Shown here one piece after another: positions 43,920 to 52,651 of a stretch of 64,000 bases of DNA. The notes under the pieces are model-generated. The model was not told the DNA's origin, did not search any database, and was given only the letters and a program-made list of their open reading frames with translations. Position 1 is the stretch's first letter; every line of letters begins with the position of its first letter. The stretch is from Lacrimispora xylanolytica. GTDB lineage: Bacteria; Bacillota; Clostridia; Lachnospirales; Lachnospiraceae. Both the position numbers and the translations under genes were made by a program. The DNA lies in the NCBI RefSeq assembly GCF_026723765.1, contig NZ_CP113524.1, positions 496,001-560,000 of the forward strand, given 5' to 3'.

Positions 43920-45663
43920 GATTGTGGTCCTCCTTTCTTTTTAATTCTTTTTCACTTAACTGGGTCGCTGCAATCTGCTGATAGACTTTACAGCTTTCCA
44001 TAAGCTCCTCATGACGCCCCACGCCCACTAACTTACCGTCGTCCAGTACAAGAATCTGGTCCGCATCCATAATGGTACTGATTCTCTGGGCCACGATGAT
44101 CAGGGAAGATTCCTTTATCTGAGACTTTAAGGCCTTTCTTAACATGGAATCCGTTTTAAAATCCAGGGCAGAGAAGCTGTCATCAAAGACATAGACCTCT
44201 GGTTTCTTTACAAGGGCTCTGGCAATGGCGACTCGCTGCTTCTGTCCGCCAGAAAGGTTGGAGCCAGCCTGAGCCACATAGGACTCATACCCATCCTCCA
44301 ATCCTTCAATAAAGTCATGTGCCTGAGCCACCTTTGCAGAGGCAATGATTTCCTCCATCGTTGCATCTTCTTTTCCAAACCGGATATTGCTTTCAATGGT
44401 TCCCCGGAAAAGGAATGCCTTCTGAGGAATAAAACCGATCCTTTCCCTTAATGCTTTCTGTGGATATTTCCTGATATCAATACCATTTAAGAGAATTTCC
44501 CCTTCCTGAAACTGATAAAAGTAAGGAATGAGGTTTGCAATGGTGGATTTTCCTGAGCCGGTTCCGCCGATGATGGCAGTGGTCTGTCCTGGCTTTGAAG
44601 TAAAGGAAATATGGCTTAAGACAGGTTCCTCTGCATTTGCATACATAAAGGAAACATTTTTAAATTCCAGAGTACCTCTTAGCTCACTTTGTGGCAGGGC
44701 ATCGGTATCATCATTGATTTCAGGGGTCAGGTTTAATATCTCATTGATTCGGCCTATGCTGCTTAAGGCACGGGGGATTTCCATAAATCCCATAACAGCC
44801 ATAACACAGCAAAAGAGAATGATAGTCAGGTATTCAATGAGGGCAAAAATGCTTCCGATTTCCATGGAGCCGTTGGTAACCTGAATTCCACCGAACCAGA
44901 TGACAGAAGCTACGCTTAAATCAAGAATCAGAAACAGAAATGGAAGGAGAATCGCAAAGACTCTTCCCGTCTTAATGGCAACATCACGGTAATCATCGCA
45001 GGCCTCTACAAACCGGTTCCTTTCAAACGCCTCCCGGTTAAAAGCACGGATAACCCGGACTCCGGTAATTCCTTCCCGAAGCACATAAGTGAGCCGGTCC
45101 ATCTTTCTTTGGATCATTTGGAACAATGGAATTGCCTTTTTTCCAATTAAGTAAGCCATAATTCCGAAAAATACGATCACTGCAATAAAGAAGCAGGCCA
45201 TCTGCACATTAGTTCTAAATGCCAGGGTAAGGCCTACAATCGTCATAATCGGTGCAGGCAAAAGGATTCTTAAGAACATCATGCCAGACCTTTGAATGAT
45301 ATTGATATCATTGGTACAGCGTGTAATCATGGATGCAGTTCCAACGGTTTTAAAATCAGTAAGGGAATAAGTCTGCGCTTTGGTAAACACAGCTTCCCTT
45401 AAATCCCTGGCAACGCCAGCCGATGCCTTTGATGCCAGGATCGCAGAGACAATGGAGCTGAGCCCACCCAGGACGGCAACCGTAAGCATTAGCCCACAGG
45501 TCTGGTAGATATAGGTCATATCCTGATTGGCGACCCCCACGTTAATTAACCTGGCTGTCAGGGTCGGAATGAACATGGCAGTAAAGTTATTAAAAAATAA
45601 AAATATAATGGCACCTGCCAGAAGCCTTTTGTGGGGCTTTATGTAAGGCAGTAAATCTCTCAT
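43912..45663 (-). CDS. Heterodimeric ABC exporter, subunit with Asp in place of catalytic Glu
   Basis: A 583-residue half-transporter with the same layout. Walker A GGTGSGKST, signature [15 protein letters not shown], but Walker B reads VYVFDDSFSALD, so the catalytic Glu is Asp. This is the known asymmetry of TM287/288- and BmrCD-type heterodimers, with one degenerate ATP site. First gene of the pair; a MerR-type promoter lies upstream. Confidence 0.92.
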   Translation of the reverse strand: MRDLLPYIKPHKRLLAGAIIFLFFNNFTAMFIPTLTARLINVGVANQDMTYIYQTCGLMLTVAVLGGLSSIVSAILASKASAGVARDLREAVFTKAQTYSLTDFKTVGTASMITRCTNDINIIQRSGMMFLRILLPAPIMTIVGLTLAFRTNVQMACFFIAVIVFFGIMAYLIGKKAIPLFQMIQRKMDRLTYVLREGITGVRVIRAFNREAFERNRFVEACDDYRDVAIKTGRVFAILLPFLFLILDLSVASVIWFGGIQVTNGSMEIGSIFALIEYLTIILFCCVMAVMGFMEIPRALSSIGRINEILNLTPEINDDTDALPQSELRGTLEFKNVSFMYANAEEPVLSHISFTSKPGQTTAIIGGTGSGKSTIANLIPYFYQFQEGEILLNGIDIRKYPQKALRERIGFIPQKAFLFRGTIESNIRFGKEDATMEEIIASAKVAQAHDFIEGLEDGYESYVAQAGSNLSGGQKQRVAIARALVKKPEVYVFDDSFSALDFKTDSMLRKALKSQIKESSLIIVAQRISTIMDADQILVLDDGKLVGVGRHEELMESCKVYQQIAATQLSEKELKRKEDHNHE

Positions 45664-45728
45664 TTTAGTCCTCCTGTATCATGTCTTAGTTTAGAAACAA
45701 TTTCTTGACGGATGTTAGCAACTATGTC

Positions 45729-45759
45729 ATTATAAAGTATAGGGTAACCCTAAAGTCAA
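45729..45759 (-). promoter_or_regulatory. MerR-type promoter of the ABC exporter operon
   Basis: On the minus strand TTGACT (45754-45759) and TATAAT (45729-45734) are 19 bp apart, longer than the 17-bp optimum. The dyad TAGGGT-A-ACCCTA (45740-45752) is centred in the spacer. This is the classic MerR/BmrR activation architecture, in which the regulator twists the over-long spacer. Confidence 0.85.
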
Positions 45760-45822
45760 GATTTTTCAACCAACTGTAAAAATCAAGAAATGGGACAAAT
45801 AGAAAGCAGGAAAGGGAAGCAG

Positions 45823-46650
45823 ATGTCAGGAAATAACAAGCAGTATATGACGACCAAAGAATTCGCCCACCTTTGCGGAGTGAGCAAACATACCTTATTT
45901 CATTATGATGAAGTGGGAATCTTAAAGCCGGAGATGGTTAAGGAAAACGGCTACCGCTATTATTCCATAAAACAATTTTTCACTTATGATATCATTCATA
46001 TTTTAAAGCAGGCTGGCTCCTCCCTGGAAGAAATTAAGGATTACATGAATAATTATAACCCAGATATGTTTCTTTCTATCCTAAGGCAGAAAGAAAAACA
46101 GCTGGAGGAAGAGATTAAAAAGATGAATCTCATGAGAAATAAAATTCTTGCCACCATAGATACCACGGAAGAGGCGCTTCGCTCGGTCTATGGAGAGCCT
46201 TTTTTAGAGGAGTGCAAGGAAGAGTATTATATTGTTGTTAACTTAACGAAAGATATGTCAGCGAAAGAAGAACTGGAAAAGCTGAGAGATCATTTTCAGT
46301 ATTGCGAAGAAATCAATGGAGAAACCGAGCTGCTTCTGGGAGTGATCATGAAAAAGGAGAACATTCTCGCTGGGGAATATATGAAGGTCTCCTGCTACAG
46401 CAGCAAGATTAAATCTTACCTTGACAGTGAACGTGTCCATGTAAAAAAGGCCGGTCTATATGCCGTAGTGATTCATAAGGGGGCATATACAGATACAAAA
46501 AAGTCTTATGAGAAACTGAAATCGTTTATAAAAAAGAACCATCTTGACATCAGTGGTGATACGTATGAGGACGATATGCTCAGTCATCTGGCGGGTATGA
46601 ATGATGACGAATACGTAATAAAGATACAGATTCCGGTAATTCCCAGATAA
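45823..46650 (+). CDS. MerR-family activator with GyrI-like effector domain
   Basis: A 275-residue regulator. N-terminal MerR winged helix ([36 protein letters not shown]), a coiled-coil dimerisation helix (about residues 85-120) and a C-terminal BmrR/GyrI-type drug-binding domain ([29 protein letters not shown]). The start is the ATG after AAAGGGAAGCAG. It is divergent from the ABC exporter whose promoter has a 19-bp spacer, so it likely activates efflux on ligand binding. Confidence 0.92.
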   Translation: MSGNNKQYMTTKEFAHLCGVSKHTLFHYDEVGILKPEMVKENGYRYYSIKQFFTYDIIHILKQAGSSLEEIKDYMNNYNPDMFLSILRQKEKQLEEEIKKMNLMRNKILATIDTTEEALRSVYGEPFLEECKEEYYIVVNLTKDMSAKEELEKLRDHFQYCEEINGETELLLGVIMKKENILAGEYMKVSCYSSKIKSYLDSERVHVKKAGLYAVVIHKGAYTDTKKSYEKLKSFIKKNHLDISGDTYEDDMLSHLAGMNDDEYVIKIQIPVIPR

Positions 46651-46653
46651 GGC

Positions 46654-46673
46654 CATTGTGTAATGCCACAATG
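46654..46673 (+). other. Short hairpin after MerR gene
   Basis: CATTGTG-TAATGC-CACAATG is a perfect 7-bp stem without a T-run. Located between the MerR stop and the NUDIX gene; weak as a terminator. Confidence 0.45.
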
Positions 46674-46720
46674 TGCGGTAAAATTTAATCAGGATAATGG
46701 AAGAACAGGAGGAGTTTGCT

Positions 46721-47332
46721 TTGAAGAAGAAAGGTTTTTCCGTCAGGAGACCAGGCATCATAGGAGAGGAAGCCTTCCGTAAGTATGCAGTCCTGATTCC
46801 TTTAATCGAGGTTTCAGGAATTCCTCATTTACTATTTGAAAAAAGATCAGGAAAGCTAAAGCACCAGCCAGGAGAAATCTGTTTTCCAGGAGGAAAGCTG
46901 GAACCGGGAGAATCCTTAAAGGCGTGTGCCGTCAGAGAGACCATGGAAGAGCTTCTTGTGCAAAGGAAACAGATTAAAGTATTGGGGCCTGGGGATATCT
47001 ATCTGTCTCCCTTTAATCTGATGATCCAGCCCTTTATCGGCACCATAAAGGATTATAAGGATACCTTTAGTACGGATGAGGTGCAGGCTGTCATTAAAGT
47101 GCCTCTTGACTTTTTTCGGTCCAATGCGCCAAAGACCTACACCAGCCAGCTGATACAGGAGCCTCCAAAGGATTTTCCGTACGAATGGATTCCAGGCGGC
47201 ATGGAATACCCCTGGGTCAAGGGAAATCATTCCATATCATTTTATCAGTATGAGGATACCACCATATGGGGAATGACAGCCCAGATGGCTACCTCCGCAG
47301 TTAGGCTCATGGAAAAATACCACATAATATAG
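46721..47332 (+). CDS. NUDIX hydrolase, CoA-diphosphatase-like (NudL type)
   Basis: A 203-residue hydrolase. The upstream motif LLFEKRSGKLKHQPGEICFPGG is the CoA-pyrophosphatase signature and overlaps the Nudix box (GGKLEPGESLKACAVRETMEE). The final Gly of the classic box is Leu. Likely cleaves CoA or similar diphosphates. The start is a TTG with AGGAGG 8 bp upstream; an ATG eight codons before lacks that spacing. Next to a PhnP-like metallohydrolase and hydE. Confidence 0.85.
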   Translation: MKKKGFSVRRPGIIGEEAFRKYAVLIPLIEVSGIPHLLFEKRSGKLKHQPGEICFPGGKLEPGESLKACAVRETMEELLVQRKQIKVLGPGDIYLSPFNLMIQPFIGTIKDYKDTFSTDEVQAVIKVPLDFFRSNAPKTYTSQLIQEPPKDFPYEWIPGGMEYPWVKGNHSISFYQYEDTTIWGMTAQMATSAVRLMEKYHII

Positions 47333-47372
47333 ATAAAGTATTTTAGACGAAAGATTAGATGGGAGAGGGTAT

Positions 47373-48218
47373 ATGAAATTTAACATCATTGGTTCCGGAG
47401 GCTGCGTAAGTATACCAAGGCCCTTATGCAAATGCCGGGTCTGCAGAGAGGCCAGAGTAAAAGGAGTGCCCTATGCAAGATGCGGCTGCAGCCTCTATGC
47501 AGAGGACATTCATGTTCTGGTAGATACCCCGGAGGATATCGTCCAGGCGTTGAACCGTGGGAATGTGGAGTCCATAGACTATATTCTATATAGCCACATC
47601 GACCCGGATCATACCATGGGAATGCGGATCATTGAACAGCTTCGCCTTGACTGGCTGGCTGCCTCAATGGGGGAAAGCTGCGAAAACCCCATTGTGGTAG
47701 GGGCTCTGCCTAAGGTACTTAAAGATTTAGATAATCAGAGAACTGCATATGGTTCCATGCTTTCCTATTATAAGTCCTTAAATCTCATAACCGAACAGCC
47801 GCTTCATGAACTTAATATAAACGGTATTCATGTAGATTTAGTACCAGTGGATGAAAGGGGCGATGTAACTGTTTTTGTATTTACAGAAGGGGAGAAAAAG
47901 TTAATCTATGCCCCCTGTGATGTAAAGCCGTTTCCAGAGTCTGAGAGCTTTTATGAGGCGGATTGCCTTATAATTGGAAACACCATAATAGGGGACGTGT
48001 TAAAGGACGGCTTTGTCCTGGAGGAGAGTAACAGCCTTCGAACGGAGCTCTTTGTTATGGAGGAGATTATAGCCATTCAGGAAAAATATAAGATCAAACG
48101 GGTCATCATCACTCATTTGGAAGAAGACTGGGGCAAAAGCTACGACGATTATAAGTGCCTGGAGAAAAAATATGAGAACATAGAATTTGCTTATGACGGC
48201 ATGAAGATTGAAATCTAG
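47373..48218 (+). CDS. Metallo-beta-lactamase-fold hydrolase (PhnP-like)
   Basis: A 281-residue protein. The N-terminus has IIGSGGCVSIPRPLCKCRVC with Cys19/21/24 and later Cys37/39, like the structural zinc cluster of PhnP. The metal motif is SHIDPDHTMG (Ser for the first His of HxHxDH). A C-terminal VIITHLEEDWG provides another ligand. Phosphodiesterase activity is plausible. The gene ends 20 bp before hydE, so both are probably co-transcribed; whether it aids hydrogenase maturation is unknown. Confidence 0.82.
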   Translation: MKFNIIGSGGCVSIPRPLCKCRVCREARVKGVPYARCGCSLYAEDIHVLVDTPEDIVQALNRGNVESIDYILYSHIDPDHTMGMRIIEQLRLDWLAASMGESCENPIVVGALPKVLKDLDNQRTAYGSMLSYYKSLNLITEQPLHELNINGIHVDLVPVDERGDVTVFVFTEGEKKLIYAPCDVKPFPESESFYEADCLIIGNTIIGDVLKDGFVLEESNSLRTELFVMEEIIAIQEKYKIKRVIITHLEEDWGKSYDDYKCLEKKYENIEFAYDGMKIEI

Positions 48219-48238
48219 AATGAGAAGGAGTAAGGAAT

Positions 48239-49288
48239 ATGAAACACTTAATCGATAAACTGTATGAGACACACAACCTTTCCAAGGAAGAGTTTGTTTA
48301 TTTGCTGGAGAATTTCGACCAGGAGACAAGCGATTACCTGTTTTCCCTTGCAAGAACCTACAGCCAGAAATATTTTGACAAGGAAGTTTATATTCGTGGA
48401 CTGATTGAATTCACCAATTACTGTAAAAATGACTGCTTTTACTGCGGAATCCGGAGAGGAAACAGCAATGCAGACCGTTACCGCTTAAGTAAGGAAGAGA
48501 TTCTTTCCTGCTGTCAGACAGGACATGAGTTAGGCTTTCGTACCTTTGTGCTACAGGGAGGAGAGGACCCCTATTACACCGATGAGATTATGGTAGATAT
48601 TATAAAATCCATCCGGGAAGGTTACCCGGACTGTGCCATTACCCTTTCCATCGGAGAAAAAACCTATGACCAGTACTTAAAGTATCATGAAGCCGGGGCT
48701 GACCGCTACCTTCTCCGCCATGAGACGGCTGACGAAGAGCATTATAAAAAGCTACATCCAGAGTCCCTTTCTCTGGAAAACAGAAAGGAATGCCTACGGA
48801 ACTTAAAACGAATTGGATATCAGGTAGGAACCGGTTTTATGGTAGGATCTCCCTACCAGACTACAGAATGTCTGGCAAAGGATCTTGCCTTTATCAAAGA
48901 GTTATCCCCTCAGATGGTAGGAATCGGTCCGTTTATCCCCCATAAAGATACACAGTTTGGGAATTTTCCGGCGGGAAGCGTGGATCTGACCTTGTTTCTC
49001 ATCGGAATCTTAAGGCTTATGCTTCCAAACGCCTTACTTCCGTCCACCACGGCTCTTGGGACACTTGATAAAAAAGGAAGAGAAAAAGGCATATTATCCG
49101 GTTCTAACGTGCTGATGCCTAATCTTTCTCCCATTGGGGTCCGGAAAAAATACGACCTCTACGACAATAAGATCTGTACCGGAGAAGAGGCCGCAGAATG
49201 CAACATGTGCCTGAGAAACCGTGTCTCCTCCATTGGATATGAAGTCGTGGAAAAAAGAGGAGATTTTGTAGAAGATACGATCGGTTAA
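48239..49288 (+). CDS. hydE: HydE, radical-SAM [FeFe]-hydrogenase maturase
   Basis: A 349-residue radical SAM enzyme. The cluster motif C-x3-C-x2-C is Cys62/66/69 (YCKNDCFYCGIRRGN). Near the C-terminus C-x7-C-x2-C (KICTGEEAAECNMC) is the optional second cluster of HydE. It takes part in building the dithiomethylamine bridge of the H-cluster. AGAAGGAGTAAGG precedes the ATG. Partners HydF and HydG and a hydrogenase are not in the window, so it is a lone maturase here. Confidence 0.92.
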   Translation: MKHLIDKLYETHNLSKEEFVYLLENFDQETSDYLFSLARTYSQKYFDKEVYIRGLIEFTNYCKNDCFYCGIRRGNSNADRYRLSKEEILSCCQTGHELGFRTFVLQGGEDPYYTDEIMVDIIKSIREGYPDCAITLSIGEKTYDQYLKYHEAGADRYLLRHETADEEHYKKLHPESLSLENRKECLRNLKRIGYQVGTGFMVGSPYQTTECLAKDLAFIKELSPQMVGIGPFIPHKDTQFGNFPAGSVDLTLFLIGILRLMLPNALLPSTTALGTLDKKGREKGILSGSNVLMPNLSPIGVRKKYDLYDNKICTGEEAAECNMCLRNRVSSIGYEVVEKRGDFVEDTIG

Positions 49289-49414
49289 TTATTTAACAAT
49301 ACTTACAAACTTTTTTGCCATCTGCTCCGGTTTTTTAGATTTTATAACCATAGCCATCTCCTGATTTGTGAACATCAAACCGATGAACCTGTCAATATTT
49401 AGAAAATACAACAT
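49289..49414 (-). CDS. Possible small 41-residue protein gene
   Basis: A 41-codon reading frame on the minus strand starts with ATG after AGGTG (5 bp) and ends at a TAA abutting hydE. The peptide begins MLYFLNIDRFIGLMFTNQEM and ends with a basic amphipathic stretch (KSKKPEQMAKKFVSIVK). No family is recognised. It fills most of an otherwise empty gap. No clear promoter was seen. Could be chance. Confidence 0.4.
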   Translation of the reverse strand: MLYFLNIDRFIGLMFTNQEMAMVIKSKKPEQMAKKFVSIVK

Positions 49415-49464
49415 GGTTTCACCTATAAATTGAAAATGATTCAAAATAGTCCAAATAAATGTAG

Positions 49465-49493
49465 TTGCGAAACAGGTATGAACTCTATATAAT
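49465..49493 (+). promoter_or_regulatory. Promoter of the YitT-family gene
   Basis: TTGCGA (49465-49470), 17-bp spacer, TATAAT (49488-49493), followed by a leader of about 65 nt. Confidence 0.65.
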
Positions 49494-49562
49494 AATGGTC
49501 GATGTAATGCTAGAAAATACAGGACAAGAAAAGGGTTTTTGTACTTTGTGAGGAGAAAAGCA

Positions 49563-50387
49563 ATGAAAAAAAAGCTATTTTGGATTGCTGTGGGGCAGTT
49601 TATTTCAGCATGTGCGTATTGTCAGATACTCAATGCCAATGATTTGGTAGCGACCGGAATCGGAGGACTGGCAGCAGTGATCAATCGTTTGACCGGAGCT
49701 GATGTTCAGATGCTTCTTATATTTATGGCTCTGCCAATATTTATCTGGTCGTTTTTCAGCTATAATAAGAAACAGATTTTTTATGCGGGATTCAGTTATC
49801 TCATGTTTACCTTTTATGTAGGCATTGTAAACCGCTATCTTCCACCCCTTCAGACCGACCCCATTGCAGCAGCCGTCAGCGGCGGCCTGGTAGGCGGTAT
49901 TGCAGGTGGAATCATTATGAAGCAGAGAGTGGCCAATGGCCCGGAATCCATTGTCGCTCTTTACTTAAAAGAGAAAAAAGGAATTTCAATAGGAACCTAT
50001 TATCTCATTCTCAATACAGTCGTTATTTGTTCCTCTATCATATACGGAAATGTGACCATGATCATTTACTCCCTGATCTGTACCTTTGTACAGAGCGCGG
50101 TAACCGATAAGCTGATCATCGGCTTTGAGAAATACTATAATGTGAGCATTATGTCAGACCAGTATTTAGAGATCACTCAGTTTATCCAGGATGAGTTAAA
50201 GCGCGGAGCCACATTCATTCAGGGAATGGACACCTCCAATGTAAAAAAGAAGATGCTGATTCAGTCCGTGTTAAATCAGCAGGAGCTGATTGCCATAAGA
50301 GATTACGTGAAATCCTTTCATGATGACAGCTTTATCTGCGCCAGCAGAAGCAACAGCATCATTGGAAGAGGCTTTGATGTGGAATAA
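49563..50387 (+). CDS. YitT-family membrane protein with DUF2179 domain
   Basis: A 274-residue protein. About five hydrophobic segments fill the first 190 residues (NANDLVATGIGGLAAVINRLTG is the conserved YitT start, VSGGLVGGIAGGIIM the mid motif), and the last 80 residues are the cytosolic DUF2179 domain (RGATFIQGMDTSNVKKKM). Function is not established; transport is suspected. The ATG follows GTGAGGAGAAAAGC; an ATG eight codons earlier lacks a ribosome site. A terminator follows. Confidence 0.88.
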   Translation: MKKKLFWIAVGQFISACAYCQILNANDLVATGIGGLAAVINRLTGADVQMLLIFMALPIFIWSFFSYNKKQIFYAGFSYLMFTFYVGIVNRYLPPLQTDPIAAAVSGGLVGGIAGGIIMKQRVANGPESIVALYLKEKKGISIGTYYLILNTVVICSSIIYGNVTMIIYSLICTFVQSAVTDKLIIGFEKYYNVSIMSDQYLEITQFIQDELKRGATFIQGMDTSNVKKKMLIQSVLNQQELIAIRDYVKSFHDDSFICASRSNSIIGRGFDVE

Positions 50388-50408
50388 GATATATTATTAG
50401 TTAGAAAA

Positions 50409-50475
50409 AACCTGCCGGTTACTACCCGTCTCCTTTTTTGTAGGAAATGTGGTATTTTTCCGGCAGGTTGTTTTT
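50409..50475 (+). terminator. Terminator after YitT-family gene
   Basis: AACCTGCCGG / CCGGCAGGTT stem with a large loop, followed by T5. Confidence 0.85.
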
Positions 50476-50545
50476 ATATTGAATTAAGAACACGAGTCTC
50501 TTATAATGAGTATAAACGGGTCAAGAGCCTGCCGCTAATCCAGTG

Positions 50546-51148
50546 TCAGTATGTAATCATCTTGATTGAAAAGGCTGGTGTCTGGGGAGGAATACTGGCG
50601 GTCTCAAAATCTCCGTATTCCACGCGGATCATTTGGCCGGGCTGCAATATATTAAGAGGAATGGGATTGTTATTCTGATCCAGAATCTGGGTCAGGTTGG
50701 AGATGGTGAACCGAATCTGGTCCGCCATATTGTTCGGGTTTCCTACATAAAGAAATCCATTTTGGTCATCTATGGAAGCAATCCGATCCACGAGAACCCG
50801 GACATTAGGGGCCGGAAGAAATGCCACAATCCGATAGGCATTGGTCTGGGGAGGGGTGGAATTCGTAAAGTCTGGGGAGAACCAGGCATTGATGGTCATT
50901 CCCTTTAAGATCCTGCATAGACTGATGGATTCATTATATTGATTGATTAAAATGGTGTTCCAGTTTACATTTAATTGTAGCAGATTGGTAAATATCATCT
51001 CCCGTTCTCCTGGAAAGGAATAGGAAATTCTCACGTATCCGGTTCTGCTGTCTGGGGTATAGACTTCTTCCACCAGTGCATTCTGGACCTGCATGACATT
51101 TCCGTCTTGGAATAAGGTGCTGTTAGCGCCACCGGTTAAGTCACTCAT
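50546..51148 (-). CDS. Unknown protein with two similar ~85-residue domains
   Basis: A 200-residue, Asn-, Gln- and Thr-rich protein without signal peptide or membrane segment. Two parts look like copies: about residues 26-110 and 120-198. Each has a start (V-E/D-x-V/I...GYVRI / GFLYV), a middle xxL-x-x-ILxxG-M-I, and a PPQT-x-A-Y/F ending (99-104 and 187-192, 88 apart). The predicted content is beta-strand. The ATG is preceded by AGCAGGAG. No family known to me. It sits alone with its own strand between a YitT gene and a divergent ferredoxin. Confidence 0.65.
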   Translation of the reverse strand: MSDLTGGANSTLFQDGNVMQVQNALVEEVYTPDSRTGYVRISYSFPGEREMIFTNLLQLNVNWNTILINQYNESISLCRILKGMTINAWFSPDFTNSTPPQTNAYRIVAFLPAPNVRVLVDRIASIDDQNGFLYVGNPNNMADQIRFTISNLTQILDQNNNPIPLNILQPGQMIRVEYGDFETASIPPQTPAFSIKMITY

Positions 51149-51236
51149 AATAGGCTCCTGCTGTTAAGAAATTTATTACTAATGTATGCGGTCACAATTA
51201 AAATTATATAATAGGGATTCAACATGGAGGAGAAAG

Positions 51237-52103
51237 ATGGAATATAACACGGTAACCATTGCCTGCTTCTCAGGAACAGGCGGTACAGAGCTTGCGGCGG
51301 AGTATCTGGAACGACAGCTTACGGAAAAAGGAGTGAAGGTACAAAAAAAGAATATAGCCAAGGTATCTCCTCTTAAAATCGAGGAATCGGATCTGCTTCT
51401 TATCATGTCTCCTGTTTATGCCTTTCGTCTGGCAGAATTAACAGAGCGATGGATTAAAAAGCTTCCCAATGGAAATCACAGGCATGCGGCTGTTATATCC
51501 GTTTCCGGAGGAGGGGAAGTATCCCCCAATACGGCCTGCCGTGTCCCTGCCAAAAAGTATTTAACGCGGAGGGGCTATGAGGTTGTTTATGAAAACATGG
51601 TGATCATGCCGTCAAACTTCCAGACTCAGGTAGAGCCTCCCTTAAACCTGGCTCTCTTAACCGTTCTTCCCCATAAGATGGAGACAATAAGTAAAGAGCT
51701 TTTAGAAGGAAAGAAGCGGCTTACGGTGCCAAAGACAAAAGATAAGTTCATTACTGCCTTCGGGGTCATGGAGCATCTGGGAGGCCGGTTATTTGGGAAG
51801 AAATTATACGCCACCAGTGACTGCAACCAGTGCGGCTTGTGCGTGAAGAACTGTCCCAAAAAGAATATACGCATGGAAAATGGAAGACCGAAATTTGGCT
51901 GGCGGTGTATGTGGTGCTTAAAATGTGTCTATGCCTGCCATCGAAAGGCCATAGTTCCTGGTATCATGAAGTCCATCATATTAAAAGACGGGTATGATAT
52001 CAAGAGGATGAACCGGCTGGCGTTAAAGGAACCCAGAAAAGAACAATACACATCAGACTCAAAAAATGTTTGGGAAGGTATTATAGAGTACTTAAATAAT
52101 TGA
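51237..52103 (+). CDS. EFR1-type flavodoxin-ferredoxin fusion
   Basis: A 288-residue redox protein. The N-terminal half is flavodoxin-like (ACFSGTGGTELAAEYLE as FMN-phosphate loop, IMSPVYAFRLAELTERW) and the C-terminal ~100 residues carry two [4Fe-4S] motifs (CNQCGLCVKNCP and CMWCLKCVYACH). Members shuttle electrons between flavin and iron-sulfur clusters. The ATG follows ATGGAGGAGAAAG. It is directly followed (20 bp) by a nitroreductase, a plausible electron partner. Confidence 0.9.
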   Translation: MEYNTVTIACFSGTGGTELAAEYLERQLTEKGVKVQKKNIAKVSPLKIEESDLLLIMSPVYAFRLAELTERWIKKLPNGNHRHAAVISVSGGGEVSPNTACRVPAKKYLTRRGYEVVYENMVIMPSNFQTQVEPPLNLALLTVLPHKMETISKELLEGKKRLTVPKTKDKFITAFGVMEHLGGRLFGKKLYATSDCNQCGLCVKNCPKKNIRMENGRPKFGWRCMWCLKCVYACHRKAIVPGIMKSIILKDGYDIKRMNRLALKEPRKEQYTSDSKNVWEGIIEYLNN

Positions 52104-52123
52104 GAAAAGAAAGGAGAAGTCAT

Positions 52124-52651
52124 ATGTCTGCCGAAATGCTTGAAATAATCAAAAAAAGAAGGTCCATTCGAAAATTTACGGAGGAAGAGGTGTCAGACCA
52201 AAACCTTGATGAAATTTTAAAAGCAGGACTCCTTGCCCCATCTTCAAAAAATAAGAAGCCTGTGGAATTTATTGTGGTCAAAGACCGGGAAACCATAAAA
52301 AAATTAAAGGATTGCAAAAGTATGGGAACCATTGGCCTTGATACGGCTCCTGTTGTCATTGCTGTGATCGCTGACAGTGAAACGAGCGATGTATGGGTAG
52401 AGGACGCTTCCATCGCTGCTACCATGATGCAGCTGGTGGCAGAAAACCTGTCACTTGGCTCTGTATGGATTCAGATGAGATGCCGCCAGAGCACCAACGG
52501 AGATTCGGAAGCAGCGGTAAGAGAGGTTCTTAACATCCCTGAGAAATACGGTGTTTCCTGTCTTCTTGCCATTGGACATAAGGCAGAGGAACGAGCTCCC
52601 TATAAAGATGAGGATGCAGATTTTAATCGAGTTCACAAGGAAACATATTAA
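52124..52651 (+). CDS. Nitroreductase family protein
   Basis: A 175-residue FMN protein (IIKKRRSIRKFTEEEV, LKAGLLAPSSKNKKPVEFIVV, ACLLAIGH-type end CLLAIGHKAEERAP). Short single-domain type. The ATG follows AAAGGAGAAGTCAT. It probably takes electrons from the adjacent EFR1-type protein. Its stop codon overlaps the stop of the convergent sensor kinase gene by 4 bp, leaving no terminator between them. Confidence 0.9.
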   Translation: MSAEMLEIIKKRRSIRKFTEEEVSDQNLDEILKAGLLAPSSKNKKPVEFIVVKDRETIKKLKDCKSMGTIGLDTAPVVIAVIADSETSDVWVEDASIAATMMQLVAENLSLGSVWIQMRCRQSTNGDSEAAVREVLNIPEKYGVSCLLAIGHKAEERAPYKDEDADFNRVHKETY

